Assembly (NCBI GenBank): GCA_030592145.1
Contig: JAUVKJ010000133.1
Coordinates: 1 to 5,704, forward strand
Source: Bacteroides sp.
GTDB lineage: Bacteria > Bacteroidota > Bacteroidia > Bacteroidales > SM23-62
Direction of reading: 5' to 3'
Length of the DNA stretch: 5,704 bases
The notes under the pieces are model-generated. The model was not told where the DNA came from. It made no database searches and was given only the letters and a program-made list of their open reading frames with translations. Of this stretch, positions 1 to 5,560 are shown one piece after another. Positions within the stretch are counted from its first letter, which is position 1; each line of letters opens with the position of its first letter. The translations under genes were made by a program, and so were the position numbers.

Positions 1-894
1 CATTACGACCATCTTGGAATGGGAGGGATGAACAGTTCATCGCGGAAACCGGATACTGTAGCGGTGCATAACGGAGCGGATGACAATGCTTCCGGTGTTG
101 CCGCCCTGATCGAGATTGCAGAGAAACTTGCCGGCGGGGAAGAAAAGCCTTCAAACTCCTGTCTTTTCATTGCTTTCGGAGCCGAAGAAATGGGACTGCT
201 GGGTTCCAAGTATTATGTGAATAACCCGCTGCTCCCTCTCGACCAGGCGAGGATCATGCTCAATATGGATATGGTCGGACGCCTGCGCAATCATCAGTTG
301 CAGGTAGGTGGAGTGGGAACGGCTGTCGAGAGTGAAGAAATTGTTCTGAAGCATGTTCCGCATGACAGCCTGAAAATAAGCACCACACGGGAGGGTTACG
401 GGGCCTCGGATCATTCCAGTTTTTACGGGAAAGACCTCCCTGTCCTGTTTTTGACCTCGGGAGCTCATACTGATTACCATACGCCCGAAGACGACATCGA
501 AAGGATCAACCTTGGGGGAATGGTAATGATCTCACATTATATCAGCGGGATAGCGAATCATATAGATGACATGGATGCCCCCCTGACCTTCCGGGAGGCC
601 GGTCCCCGGATCCGGTATTCAGGCAGGCGCAGCCGCCGGATTGCACTCGGGATCATGCCGGATTTTACGGACAATGATGAAACTCCGGGGATGCGTGTGG
701 ATTTTGTAACACCTGGTAAACCCGCACATATTGGCGGGATGAAAAAGGGCGACTATATTATGGCCATCGAAGGGAATTCAATCAACGGAATATATGACTA
801 CATGTACCGGCTCTCCAAGGTAAGCAAAGGCCAGATTATTGTTGTCAGCGTAAAAAGAGATGATCAGATACTTGACCTGCTGATCCAGCTATAA
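1..894 (+). CDS. M28 family zinc peptidase with C-terminal PDZ domain (5' end missing)
   Basis: The reading frame is open from base 1, so the gene begins upstream. The 297 visible codons start inside the peptidase domain. Counting from the first codon, the M28 di-zinc site is readable: H1 in HYDHLG, D27/D28 in GADDNASG, the Glu pair E62-E63 in FGAEEMGLLGS (general base plus zinc ligand), D90 in NMDM, and H160 in HTDYHTPEDD. Every metal position expected of an M28 aminopeptidase is therefore present. From about residue 211 to the end is a PDZ domain (VDFVTPGKPAHIGGMKKGD, then IYDYMYRLSK), a pairing known in exported bacterial M28 peptidases. The likely role is cleavage of peptides in the periplasm or at the cell surface; location is inferred because the signal region lies outside the window. 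Substrate is unknown. The next gene starts 12 nt after the stop, suggesting co-transcription. Confidence 0.93.
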   Translation, partial: HYDHLGMGGMNSSSRKPDTVAVHNGADDNASGVAALIEIAEKLAGGEEKPSNSCLFIAFGAEEMGLLGSKYYVNNPLLPLDQARIMLNMDMVGRLRNHQLQVGGVGTAVESEEIVLKHVPHDSLKISTTREGYGASDHSSFYGKDLPVLFLTSGAHTDYHTPEDDIERINLGGMVMISHYISGIANHIDDMDAPLTFREAGPRIRYSGRRSRRIALGIMPDFTDNDETPGMRVDFVTPGKPAHIGGMKKGDYIMAIEGNSINGIYDYMYRLSKVSKGQIIVVSVKRDDQILDLLIQL

Positions 895-906
895 AATGTA
901 CGAAAC

Positions 907-1728
907 ATGAAGAAACAGACTGTTATCTGGATAATCGCAGTTGTAGTAACAATCACCTCAGTTACATACCAGCGCATGACAGGTCCCTCCTATCCCGTCA
1001 CGCACACTATAGAGATCAGCGACTATACCATAGCGTCAAGCCTTCCCCGAAGCCATGGAGGGGAAAGTGACCGGGAAATACGAATCGAAGTACCGGATAC
1101 GGAGATCCGCGGGCAGCTAATTTTCAAGAGATACAAAACACCGGATCCCTATGACACGATCCTTATGGCCCGCCAGGATGCAGAGTTGATCGGGTATCTG
1201 CCCCACCAGCCTCCAGCCGGGAAACTTGAATACTGGATAGTGCTGATAAAAGACAACACCTCCTACCCCCTCAACAACACACCGGTAGTGATCCGGTTCA
1301 AGGGCAGTGTTCCTGCATGGGTTCTGATCCCCCATATATTATTCATATTTACAGCCGGACTTCTGTCGCTTGTAGCCGGACTTTATGCCATTTTCCGTCT
1401 CGGAAAATACAAACTCTACGGCATACTGACAGTGATCTTTCTGTTTGTCGGGGGATTTGTCCTTGGTCCGGTGATCCAGAAATACGCTTTCGGCGCTTTC
1501 TGGACAGGATTCCCGTTCGGTCAGGATCTGACCGATAACAAGGTCCTGTTTGCCATGTTCTTCTGGATACTGGCAGTGGCCTTGAACTTCCGGAAAGACC
1601 GGCCGAATCTTACACTGATTGCTTCCATCGTCTTATTCCTTGTAAATATGATCCCCCACAGCATGTTCGGTTCCGAACTCGACTATGAATCCGGGGAGGT
1701 TCTTACGGGAATGATCCATCTATTCTGA
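907..1728 (+). CDS. uncharacterised five-helix membrane protein with N-terminal extracytoplasmic domain
   Basis: I do not recognise a named family. The 273-residue protein has a short N-terminal hydrophobic helix (about 6-21), then about 110 mostly polar residues rich in alternating beta-type segments (about 25-135, including the PPAGKLEYWIVL stretch, which resembles an Ig-like edge). Four more hydrophobic helices follow, at about 136-164, 169-190, 211-227 and 233-252. Between helices three and four lies a distinctive loop with G187-P188, then QKYAFGAFWTGFPFGQD (191-207) and LTDNK (208-212). It is rich in aromatic and Gly residues and looks like a conserved functional motif. The likely arrangement is an extracytoplasmic beta domain tethered to a small membrane core. 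The gene starts 12 nt after the M28 peptidase stop and has no clear Shine-Dalgarno. The frame is intact and uses codons like its neighbours. It is certainly coding; its function is unknown. Confidence 0.85.
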   Translation: MKKQTVIWIIAVVVTITSVTYQRMTGPSYPVTHTIEISDYTIASSLPRSHGGESDREIRIEVPDTEIRGQLIFKRYKTPDPYDTILMARQDAELIGYLPHQPPAGKLEYWIVLIKDNTSYPLNNTPVVIRFKGSVPAWVLIPHILFIFTAGLLSLVAGLYAIFRLGKYKLYGILTVIFLFVGGFVLGPVIQKYAFGAFWTGFPFGQDLTDNKVLFAMFFWILAVALNFRKDRPNLTLIASIVLFLVNMIPHSMFGSELDYESGEVLTGMIHLF

Positions 1729-1729
1729 C

Positions 1730-1742
1730 CGGCACTGTGCCG
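1730..1742. repeat. GC-rich perfect palindrome just after the membrane-protein stop codon
   Basis: CGGCAC-T-GTGCCG is a perfect inverted repeat. It is extended by TGA (1726-1728, the stop codon itself) pairing with TCA (1743-1745) across one bulged C. As RNA it could fold with a CTG loop. A run of seven T begins at 1759, 17 nt past the stem, so it is not a textbook intrinsic terminator. It could be a weak terminator between the two transcription units or an operator for the sigma operon. The sequence alone does not decide. Confidence 0.35.
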
Positions 1743-1812
1743 TCACGACCCTGCATTATTTTTTTGTAATTTGCAGCACACCGAATTGTAAATCGTCTTT
1801 AACACGGATTGA

Positions 1813-2370
1813 ATGGCAAAAGAACCTGCGTATCCGAACATTCATCAGGATCTGATAGATCGATGCAGGAAAGGAGACCGGGAAGCCCAGTTCAGGATTT
1901 ACGGCTTGTATTACAAAGCCCTGTATAACACGAGTCTGAGGATCGTGAAGGACCCCGGGGAAGCGGAAGACATTATGCAGGAATCCTTTTTGTCAGCCTT
2001 TGAGAAGATCGGTTCGTACAGCGGCACGGTGAGTTTCGGCGCCTGGCTCAGGAAAATTGTAGTGAACCGCTCGCTGGACAGTATCAAGAAGCAAAAATTG
2101 TCCTTTGAAACACTGGATGAAAGAGTGGCCGGAGATCTCAGCGAAAATGATGTACAGGATGATGTCCCGGTCGATATTGAAAGGATCAGGGATGCCATTA
2201 TGAAATTGCCGGACGGTTTCAGGATCGTTCTCTCGCTTTACCTGCTGGAAGGCTATGACCATGAAGAGATCGGGCAGATCCTGAATATTTCCGGTTCTAC
2301 ATCCAGGTCTCAATATACCAGGGCGAGACAGAAATTGATCGGGATATTAAGAAGCAGCAGTGATGAATAA
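1813..2370 (+). CDS. ECF-type RNA polymerase sigma factor
   Basis: This 185-residue protein has the two-domain ECF layout and directs RNA polymerase to a dedicated promoter set. The sigma-2 domain spans about residues 12-82. It carries the region 2 signature around DPGEAEDIMQESFLSAFEKI (48-67) and a WLRKIVVNRSLD segment (79-90) that belongs to the promoter-melting/-10 recognition part. A charged linker (about 95-120) leads into sigma-4 (about 122-180), with the -35-binding helix-turn-helix at 148-176 (YDHEEIGQILNISGSTSRSQ, then YTRARQKL). Length is normal for the family, and no extra C-terminal domain is present. ATG 1813 lies 84 nt after the preceding stop, with no clear Shine-Dalgarno. The stop overlaps the next start, so it is the first gene of a coupled three-gene operon, likely controlled by the membrane protein that follows. 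The regulon cannot be inferred. Confidence 0.95.
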   Translation: MAKEPAYPNIHQDLIDRCRKGDREAQFRIYGLYYKALYNTSLRIVKDPGEAEDIMQESFLSAFEKIGSYSGTVSFGAWLRKIVVNRSLDSIKKQKLSFETLDERVAGDLSENDVQDDVPVDIERIRDAIMKLPDGFRIVLSLYLLEGYDHEEIGQILNISGSTSRSQYTRARQKLIGILRSSSDE

Positions 2371-2920
2371 ATTTGAGAAGCACATACGTACAAACCGGGA
2401 TCAGTTCGACAGCTTCGAACCATCCGAAGGTCATATGGCCAGGTTCAGGAAAAAGCTTATTCCCGCTCCTGTCTCATTTTACGCTCGCATTCCTTATGGA
2501 CTGAAAGTCGCAGCCGTTCTCCTGCTGGTTGCCGTGTCAAGCGTTTTAATCTATGAACAGGCACAGCTATATTATACAAGCCGGCAGAAACCGGTACAGG
2601 TCATTGTTCCGGGCGAGTTCGGAGAGGCCCGGATATATTACACTTCCCTCATTAATGAAAAGTATTCTGAGATCGACCGGCTAAACATAGCCGATCCCGG
2701 ACAGAAAGAAATATTATTGAAGGAGATGGAAGAGATGGACCGTCTTTTTCATTTCCTCCAGAAGGATCTGCAGGCCAATCCCACAGATGAGCGTATTCTT
2801 TCGGCCATGATCACTCATTACCAGATGAAACTGGAGATCATGGGCCATATCATTCAGCAACTGGAGAAAGTAAATCAAATAAATTCAACATACGAGAGTC
2901 ATGAAAGTACAGAAATTTAA
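2363..2920 (+). CDS. single-pass membrane protein, probable regulator (anti-sigma-like) of the upstream ECF sigma factor
   Basis: Starting at ATG 2363 (a GTG at 2360 is in frame but less likely), the product is 185 residues. The N-terminal cytoplasmic part (1-45) has a FDSFEPSEGHMARFRKKL motif (15-32). I recognise this F-x-x-x-E-P-x-x-G-H type of motif from Bacteroidota proteins encoded next to ECF sigma factors. One transmembrane helix follows (about 48-65, VAAVLLLVAVSSVLIY). The outer part ends in long charged helices (about 115-172) with coiled-coil character. The start overlaps the sigma stop by 8 nt and the end overlaps the next gene by 20 nt, indicating translational coupling. There is no H-x3-C-x2-C zinc anti-sigma motif, so it is not a classical ZAS protein. 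The anti-sigma role is inferred from topology and gene order. A positive co-regulator or an envelope sensor remains possible. Confidence 0.82.
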   Translation: MNKFEKHIRTNRDQFDSFEPSEGHMARFRKKLIPAPVSFYARIPYGLKVAAVLLLVAVSSVLIYEQAQLYYTSRQKPVQVIVPGEFGEARIYYTSLINEKYSEIDRLNIADPGQKEILLKEMEEMDRLFHFLQKDLQANPTDERILSAMITHYQMKLEIMGHIIQQLEKVNQINSTYESHESTEI

Positions 2921-3977
2921 ATCAATTTTCCTGCTTGGTGTCTTCCTGAGCATTTCAGGCATCTGGGCACAGGCAGAGGAGCTGACCAAAGAATTCCATG
3001 AAGAATTCAATGCGAATGAGAACACGGAACTTACGCTTAAAAACAAATACGGAAGTATCGATGTTCAGAACTGGGACAGTCCAAAGATAAAGATCGATGT
3101 CATCGTCGTGGTCAAGCACTCAAATGCCGACAAAGCGAATAAACTTCTAAGTTACATTGATGTAATATTTTCATCAAACGGCAACACGGTGAAAGCCGAA
3201 ACCCGTATCGATGAAAAGTTCAGCCGCTCAGGCAACTGTCAGAACGATAACGACTTTGAGATAAATTATACAGTACAGATGCCAAAAGAGGTAAACCTTA
3301 ACCTGTACAATAAATACGGGCATGTATTTATCGATGAGGTAGCCGGACATGCAAACATTGACGTGAAGTACGGTAAGCTGACGGTCAATAAACTCAGCAG
3401 GGGAAATGTCAAGCCCCTGAATACGGTAAATCTTGCATATGCCAGCGGCAGCAGCATCACGGAATGCAACTGGTTGAAAGCCAATATCAAGTACTCCGGC
3501 CTCAGCATCGAAAAGGCCAGGGCATTTGTCGGCTGTACCTCCTACATGAAACTTAGCATAGACGAGGTCAGCTCCGTGGTCATTGAAGGAAAATACGATG
3601 GGTATACCTTTGGCACACTGTCCAATCTCGTGATCAACACAAACTATTCGGACATCAAGGCAGATGTTTTAGACAAGAAACTTGAAACCGATACGAGGTA
3701 TACGAATTTTACGATCAAGTACATGCCCGCCAGTTTTGAAGCTATCAATATAGATTCGAAATACGGTACCTACCGGATAGGTATTGATGAAAATGCCTCT
3801 TATAAACTCGATGGCGAAGCAGGCTATGGTAAAATATTCTATCACGATACGGGAAGTATGAGCAGGATCCAGGAAAACAATTCACTGAAAGTGTACGGGA
3901 ACGTCGGAACCGCTGAGAATCCTTCAGCCGAAGTCAAGGTTACAACCAAATACGGCAACATCAAACTAGACTACTAA
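2901..3977 (+). CDS. exported beta-repeat protein (DUF4097/adhesin-like) of the ECF sigma operon
   Basis: The 358-residue protein has a Sec signal peptide (about 1-25: basic start, hydrophobic FLLGVFLSISG, cleavage probably after AQA). The rest is almost entirely short beta-type segments, each centred on a Tyr in a K-Y-G-like motif. Tyr residues fall at 139, 157, 180, 198, 215, 232, 249, 267, 288, 309, 332 and 351, mostly 17-23 residues apart; a first copy is at Y50. This periodicity suggests a right-handed beta-solenoid similar to DUF4097 or 'auto-transporter adhesin head' proteins, although I cannot run a profile search. Cys 113, 189 and 212 are the main non-beta oddities. It has no lipobox, no membrane anchor and no recognisable catalytic motif. 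ATG 2901 overlaps the preceding gene by 20 nt, so expression is tied to the sigma/regulator pair. It is probably periplasmic or surface-exposed, and either a product or a sensor of the envelope response. Confidence 0.85.
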   Translation: MKVQKFKSIFLLGVFLSISGIWAQAEELTKEFHEEFNANENTELTLKNKYGSIDVQNWDSPKIKIDVIVVVKHSNADKANKLLSYIDVIFSSNGNTVKAETRIDEKFSRSGNCQNDNDFEINYTVQMPKEVNLNLYNKYGHVFIDEVAGHANIDVKYGKLTVNKLSRGNVKPLNTVNLAYASGSSITECNWLKANIKYSGLSIEKARAFVGCTSYMKLSIDEVSSVVIEGKYDGYTFGTLSNLVINTNYSDIKADVLDKKLETDTRYTNFTIKYMPASFEAINIDSKYGTYRIGIDENASYKLDGEAGYGKIFYHDTGSMSRIQENNSLKVYGNVGTAENPSAEVKVTTKYGNIKLDY

Positions 3978-3990
3978 TAAATACCTGATA

Positions 3991-4044
3991 TTCTTTCATA
4001 GGGGTTCATCCTTTCTGAGGCCTTAATTCTTTCTGAGGATATTA
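3991..4044. repeat. three degenerate 18-bp tandem repeats
   Basis: Three units in perfect 18-bp register begin at 3991, 4009 and 4027. Each has the core TTCTTTC followed by AGG; the best two share an exact CTTTCTGAGG (4011-4020 and 4029-4038). Units 1 and 2 match at 12 of 18 positions, units 2 and 3 at 13 of 18. They start 14 nt after the stop codon of the repeat-protein gene. The third unit also forms part of the 5' arm of the hairpin that follows. Function unknown. Confidence 0.5.
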
Positions 4045-4114
4045 AAACGCCATTGCAAAATTTTCAGTAAAAAATTTTAAAGATGGCTTATTTAATATCC
4101 TCTTCAAGACAGAA
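4027..4114. repeat. long imperfect inverted repeat (88-nt hairpin)
   Basis: Four complementary blocks are nested in order. AAAATTTT (4057-4064) pairs with AAAATTTT (4071-4078) around a 6-nt loop. GCCAT (4049-4053) pairs with ATGGC (4083-4087). GAGGATATTAAA (4035-4046) pairs perfectly with TTTAATATCCTC (4091-4102). TTCTTTCT (4027-4034) pairs with AGACAGAA (4107-4114) with one mismatch after a 4-nt bulge. That is 32 base pairs in all. There is no terminal T run on either strand, so it is not a standard terminator, and there are no integron attC core sites. It could be a miniature inverted-repeat element, a structured RNA or a DNA cruciform. The collinear nesting makes chance unlikely. Confidence 0.7.
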
Positions 4115-4152
4115 GGCTGCAATTTTAACAGAAACCAAAACCTTACAATTAA

Positions 4153-4200
4153 ATCTTAAAATTTGTTACAAAATATTTTAAGTATGTTATCATTTAAGAT
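4153..4200. promoter_or_regulatory. AT-rich dyad symmetry upstream of the higA-like frame, candidate operator
   Basis: CTTAAAAT (4155-4162) and ATTTTAAG (4175-4182) form an 8-bp inverted repeat with a 12-nt spacer. Nested inside is TTTGT-T-ACAAA (4162-4172). A second half-site TTTAAGAT (4193-4200) is the complement of ATCTTAAA (4153-4160). HigA antitoxins are known to bind palindromes in their own promoter region, and this dyad sits directly upstream of the antitoxin frame. The strong AT bias raises the chance of accidental symmetry, so this remains a candidate only. Confidence 0.3.
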
Positions 4201-4206
4201 AAAGGA

Positions 4207-4488
4207 ATAAAAACATTTGATGAGTTAATAGAACGAGAATATGGCAAAATAGGGTCTAATAGCCGAAATGACTATGAAGAGAAAGCTCAAATGTTCATTG
4301 TAAGTGAAATGTTAAAAGAAGCAAGAAAAGAAGCTAAATTAACTCAAGAGCAATTAGCAGAAAAAGCAGGTACCAAAAAAAGTTATATTTCAAAGATTGA
4401 GAATGCAAAAGGGAATATTCAATTATCAACACTCATTCGGATTTTTGAAAAAGGACTTAACAGAAAAATCGGACTGACTTTTTTATAG
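4207..4488 (+). CDS. HigA-like XRE-family antitoxin, orphan, without a canonical start codon
   Basis: The frame encodes a helix-turn-helix protein like HigA antitoxins. These bind DNA at their own operator and neutralise a HigB RNase toxin. Homology-like sequence begins before the first ATG (4291): KTFDELIEREYGKIG and a short charged helix are the usual HigA N-terminus. It continues into MLKEARKEAKLTQEQLAEKA and TKKSYISKIENAKGN, the XRE helix-turn-helix. Read from ATA 4207 the product is 93 residues, the normal length. From ATG 4291 it is 65 residues and keeps only the helix-turn-helix. No ATG, GTG or TTG occurs in frame between the stop at 4195-4197 and 4291. No HigB toxin frame is visible on either side. 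It may be a decayed pair, a stand-alone regulator made from ATG 4291, or a gene using a rare ATA start. The AT-rich codon use suggests transfer. The family call is strong; the start is unresolved. Confidence 0.8.
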   Translation: MKTFDELIEREYGKIGSNSRNDYEEKAQMFIVSEMLKEARKEAKLTQEQLAEKAGTKKSYISKIENAKGNIQLSTLIRIFEKGLNRKIGLTFL

Positions 4489-4597
4489 AATAAATACTCA
4501 CCCAAACACGTGCTCATAAATAATTAATTTAATAAGCTATGAAGGGGGATACCATTCCAAGGGGTTTTTTAACTTTCGGGGATCAATTCCGATCCAG

Positions 4598-5560
4598 ATG
4601 AAAAATTTCAGTGTTACATTTTTGTTCCTCCTGGCATTTCTGGGAGCCGGCTGCCAGGACAGGCTTGAATATTCAATCGTTATCCATGGAGGCGCGGGAA
4701 ACATCACACCGGAATACATTTCTCCCGAATCGGCTTCTGCCATAGAGGCAAAATTATCAGAAGCCCTGGACCGTGGAACCCGGATTCTTGCATCCGGAGG
4801 CAGCAGCCTTGACGCCGTAGTGGATGTCATTAGAATCATGGAAGACTCCCCCCTTTTCAATGCGGGCAAGGGTGCGGTTTTTAACCATGCAGGAAAGAAC
4901 GAGCTGGATGCCAGCATCATGGAAGGCAGCACCCTGAATGCAGGGGCTGTAACGGGGATCGGCGATATAAAGAATCCCATAACTGCAGCCCGGATCGTAA
5001 TGGAAAAATCTCCGCATGTCCTGATGATGGGTGCCGGTGCATCCGGATTTGCTGCAAGGCATGGAGCAGAAATTGTGGATTCCGGGTATTTCTTTACGGA
5101 AAGGCGGTGGAATGACCTGCAAAAGAAAATACAGAAAGACACAGTAGAAAAATACGGCACCGTCGGGTGCGTTGCCCTCGACAGGAACGGGAACCTGGCA
5201 GCGGGGACTTCAACCGGGGGGATGACAAACAAAAGGTTCGGTAGGATCGGTGACTCCCCCATCATCGGCGCCGGGAATTATGCCAACAATAACAGCTGTG
5301 CCGTATCAGCCACCGGGCATGGAGAATTTTTTATCCGTTATACCGTTGCACATGATATTTCCGCATTGATGCAATACAAAAAACTCACGGTCGTGGAAGC
5401 CGCCCGGGAGGTGATCCATAAAAAACTCGGTAAGGCCGGCGGAAAAGGAGGTGTGATCTGCGTGGACAAATACGGCAATATGGCCATGGAGTTTAATACT
5501 GCCGGGATGTTGCGTGCATGGGGCAATTCAAAAGGAGACAGAGGCGTCAGGGTCTTTTAA
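4598..5560 (+). CDS. isoaspartyl peptidase / plant-type L-asparaginase, predicted lipoprotein
   Basis: This 320-residue Ntn-hydrolase precursor would hydrolyse isoaspartyl dipeptides and L-asparagine after self-cleavage into two chains. The cleavage site is G187-T188 in KYGTVGCVALD, making T188 the nucleophile. The other active-site residues lie at the family spacing of the E. coli enzyme IaaA: T206 in TSTGG, R216 and D219 in GRIGDSP, and T239-G240 in ATGHGE. The N-terminal VIHGGAGN (28-35) is the family's opening strand. Residues 1-18 form a lipoprotein-type signal (LLAFLGAG before C19), so the enzyme is probably exported and lipid-anchored, whereas the E. coli enzyme lacks a signal peptide. 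The C-terminus is complete. ATG 4598 is the only start that supplies the signal sequence. The gene is about 110 nt after the antitoxin frame and probably has its own promoter, though I cannot define one. Its last 14 nt overlap the opposing gene. Confidence 0.95.
   Translation: MKNFSVTFLFLLAFLGAGCQDRLEYSIVIHGGAGNITPEYISPESASAIEAKLSEALDRGTRILASGGSSLDAVVDVIRIMEDSPLFNAGKGAVFNHAGKNELDASIMEGSTLNAGAVTGIGDIKNPITAARIVMEKSPHVLMMGAGASGFAARHGAEIVDSGYFFTERRWNDLQKKIQKDTVEKYGTVGCVALDRNGNLAAGTSTGGMTNKRFGRIGDSPIIGAGNYANNNSCAVSATGHGEFFIRYTVAHDISALMQYKKLTVVEAAREVIHKKLGKAGGKGGVICVDKYGNMAMEFNTAGMLRAWGNSKGDRGVRVF

Larger units (their letters stand above)
3978..4597. other. AT-rich island between the sigma operon and the asparaginase gene
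   Basis: Base composition drops sharply to A+T-rich after the repeat-protein stop and recovers at the asparaginase gene. The island holds, in order, degenerate 18-bp tandem repeats, a long hairpin, dyad symmetry, and a HigA-like frame with AAA/GAA/TTA-rich codons unlike its neighbours. From 4489 to 4597 I see no gene, only AT-rich spacer and a short G-rich leader. Composition and content suggest horizontal acquisition, but I find no transposase, integrase, tRNA or clear target-site duplication. Confidence 0.6.

Noticed and set aside
151..480. Minus-strand open frame inside the M28 peptidase gene
   Set aside because: It lies opposite the catalytic core of a clearly coding plus-strand gene and has no domain signature.
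1764..1800. Bacteroidota-type promoter (TTG ... TAnnTTTG) before the sigma gene
   Set aside because: The best -7 candidates (TAAATCGT, or GTAATTTG) each miss consensus positions, and the spacing to a TTG is off, so I do not call a promoter.
1993..2313. Minus-strand open frames opposite the ECF sigma gene
   Set aside because: The plus strand encodes both sigma-2 and sigma-4 domains without interruption. The antisense frames have no recognisable content.
4027..4114. Integron attC site
   Set aside because: Length and imperfect pairing would fit, but no RYYYAAC / GTTRRRY core pair is present at the ends, and no integrase is in view.
4048..4160. Possible HigB toxin remnant upstream of the antitoxin frame (NFKDGLFNILF reads faintly like a RelE/HigB core)
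   Set aside because: The match is a few residues only, coincides with the hairpin, and is followed at once by unrelated sequence and stops. The similarity could easily be chance.
4545..4572. Terminator after the antitoxin frame (G-rich run followed by TTTTTT)
   Set aside because: No complementary C-rich arm pairs with the G runs, so no stable stem precedes the T tract.
4580..4595. GGATC-N6-GATCC inverted repeat just before the asparaginase start
   Set aside because: A 5-bp stem is short enough to be chance and there is no other sign of regulation, although it could affect translation initiation.
4537..5265. Long minus-strand open frame opposite the asparaginase gene
   Set aside because: The plus strand encodes a full Ntn-hydrolase with every catalytic residue. 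The minus-strand translation is Pro/Ser/Ala-rich with no recognisable domain, so it is a shadow frame.
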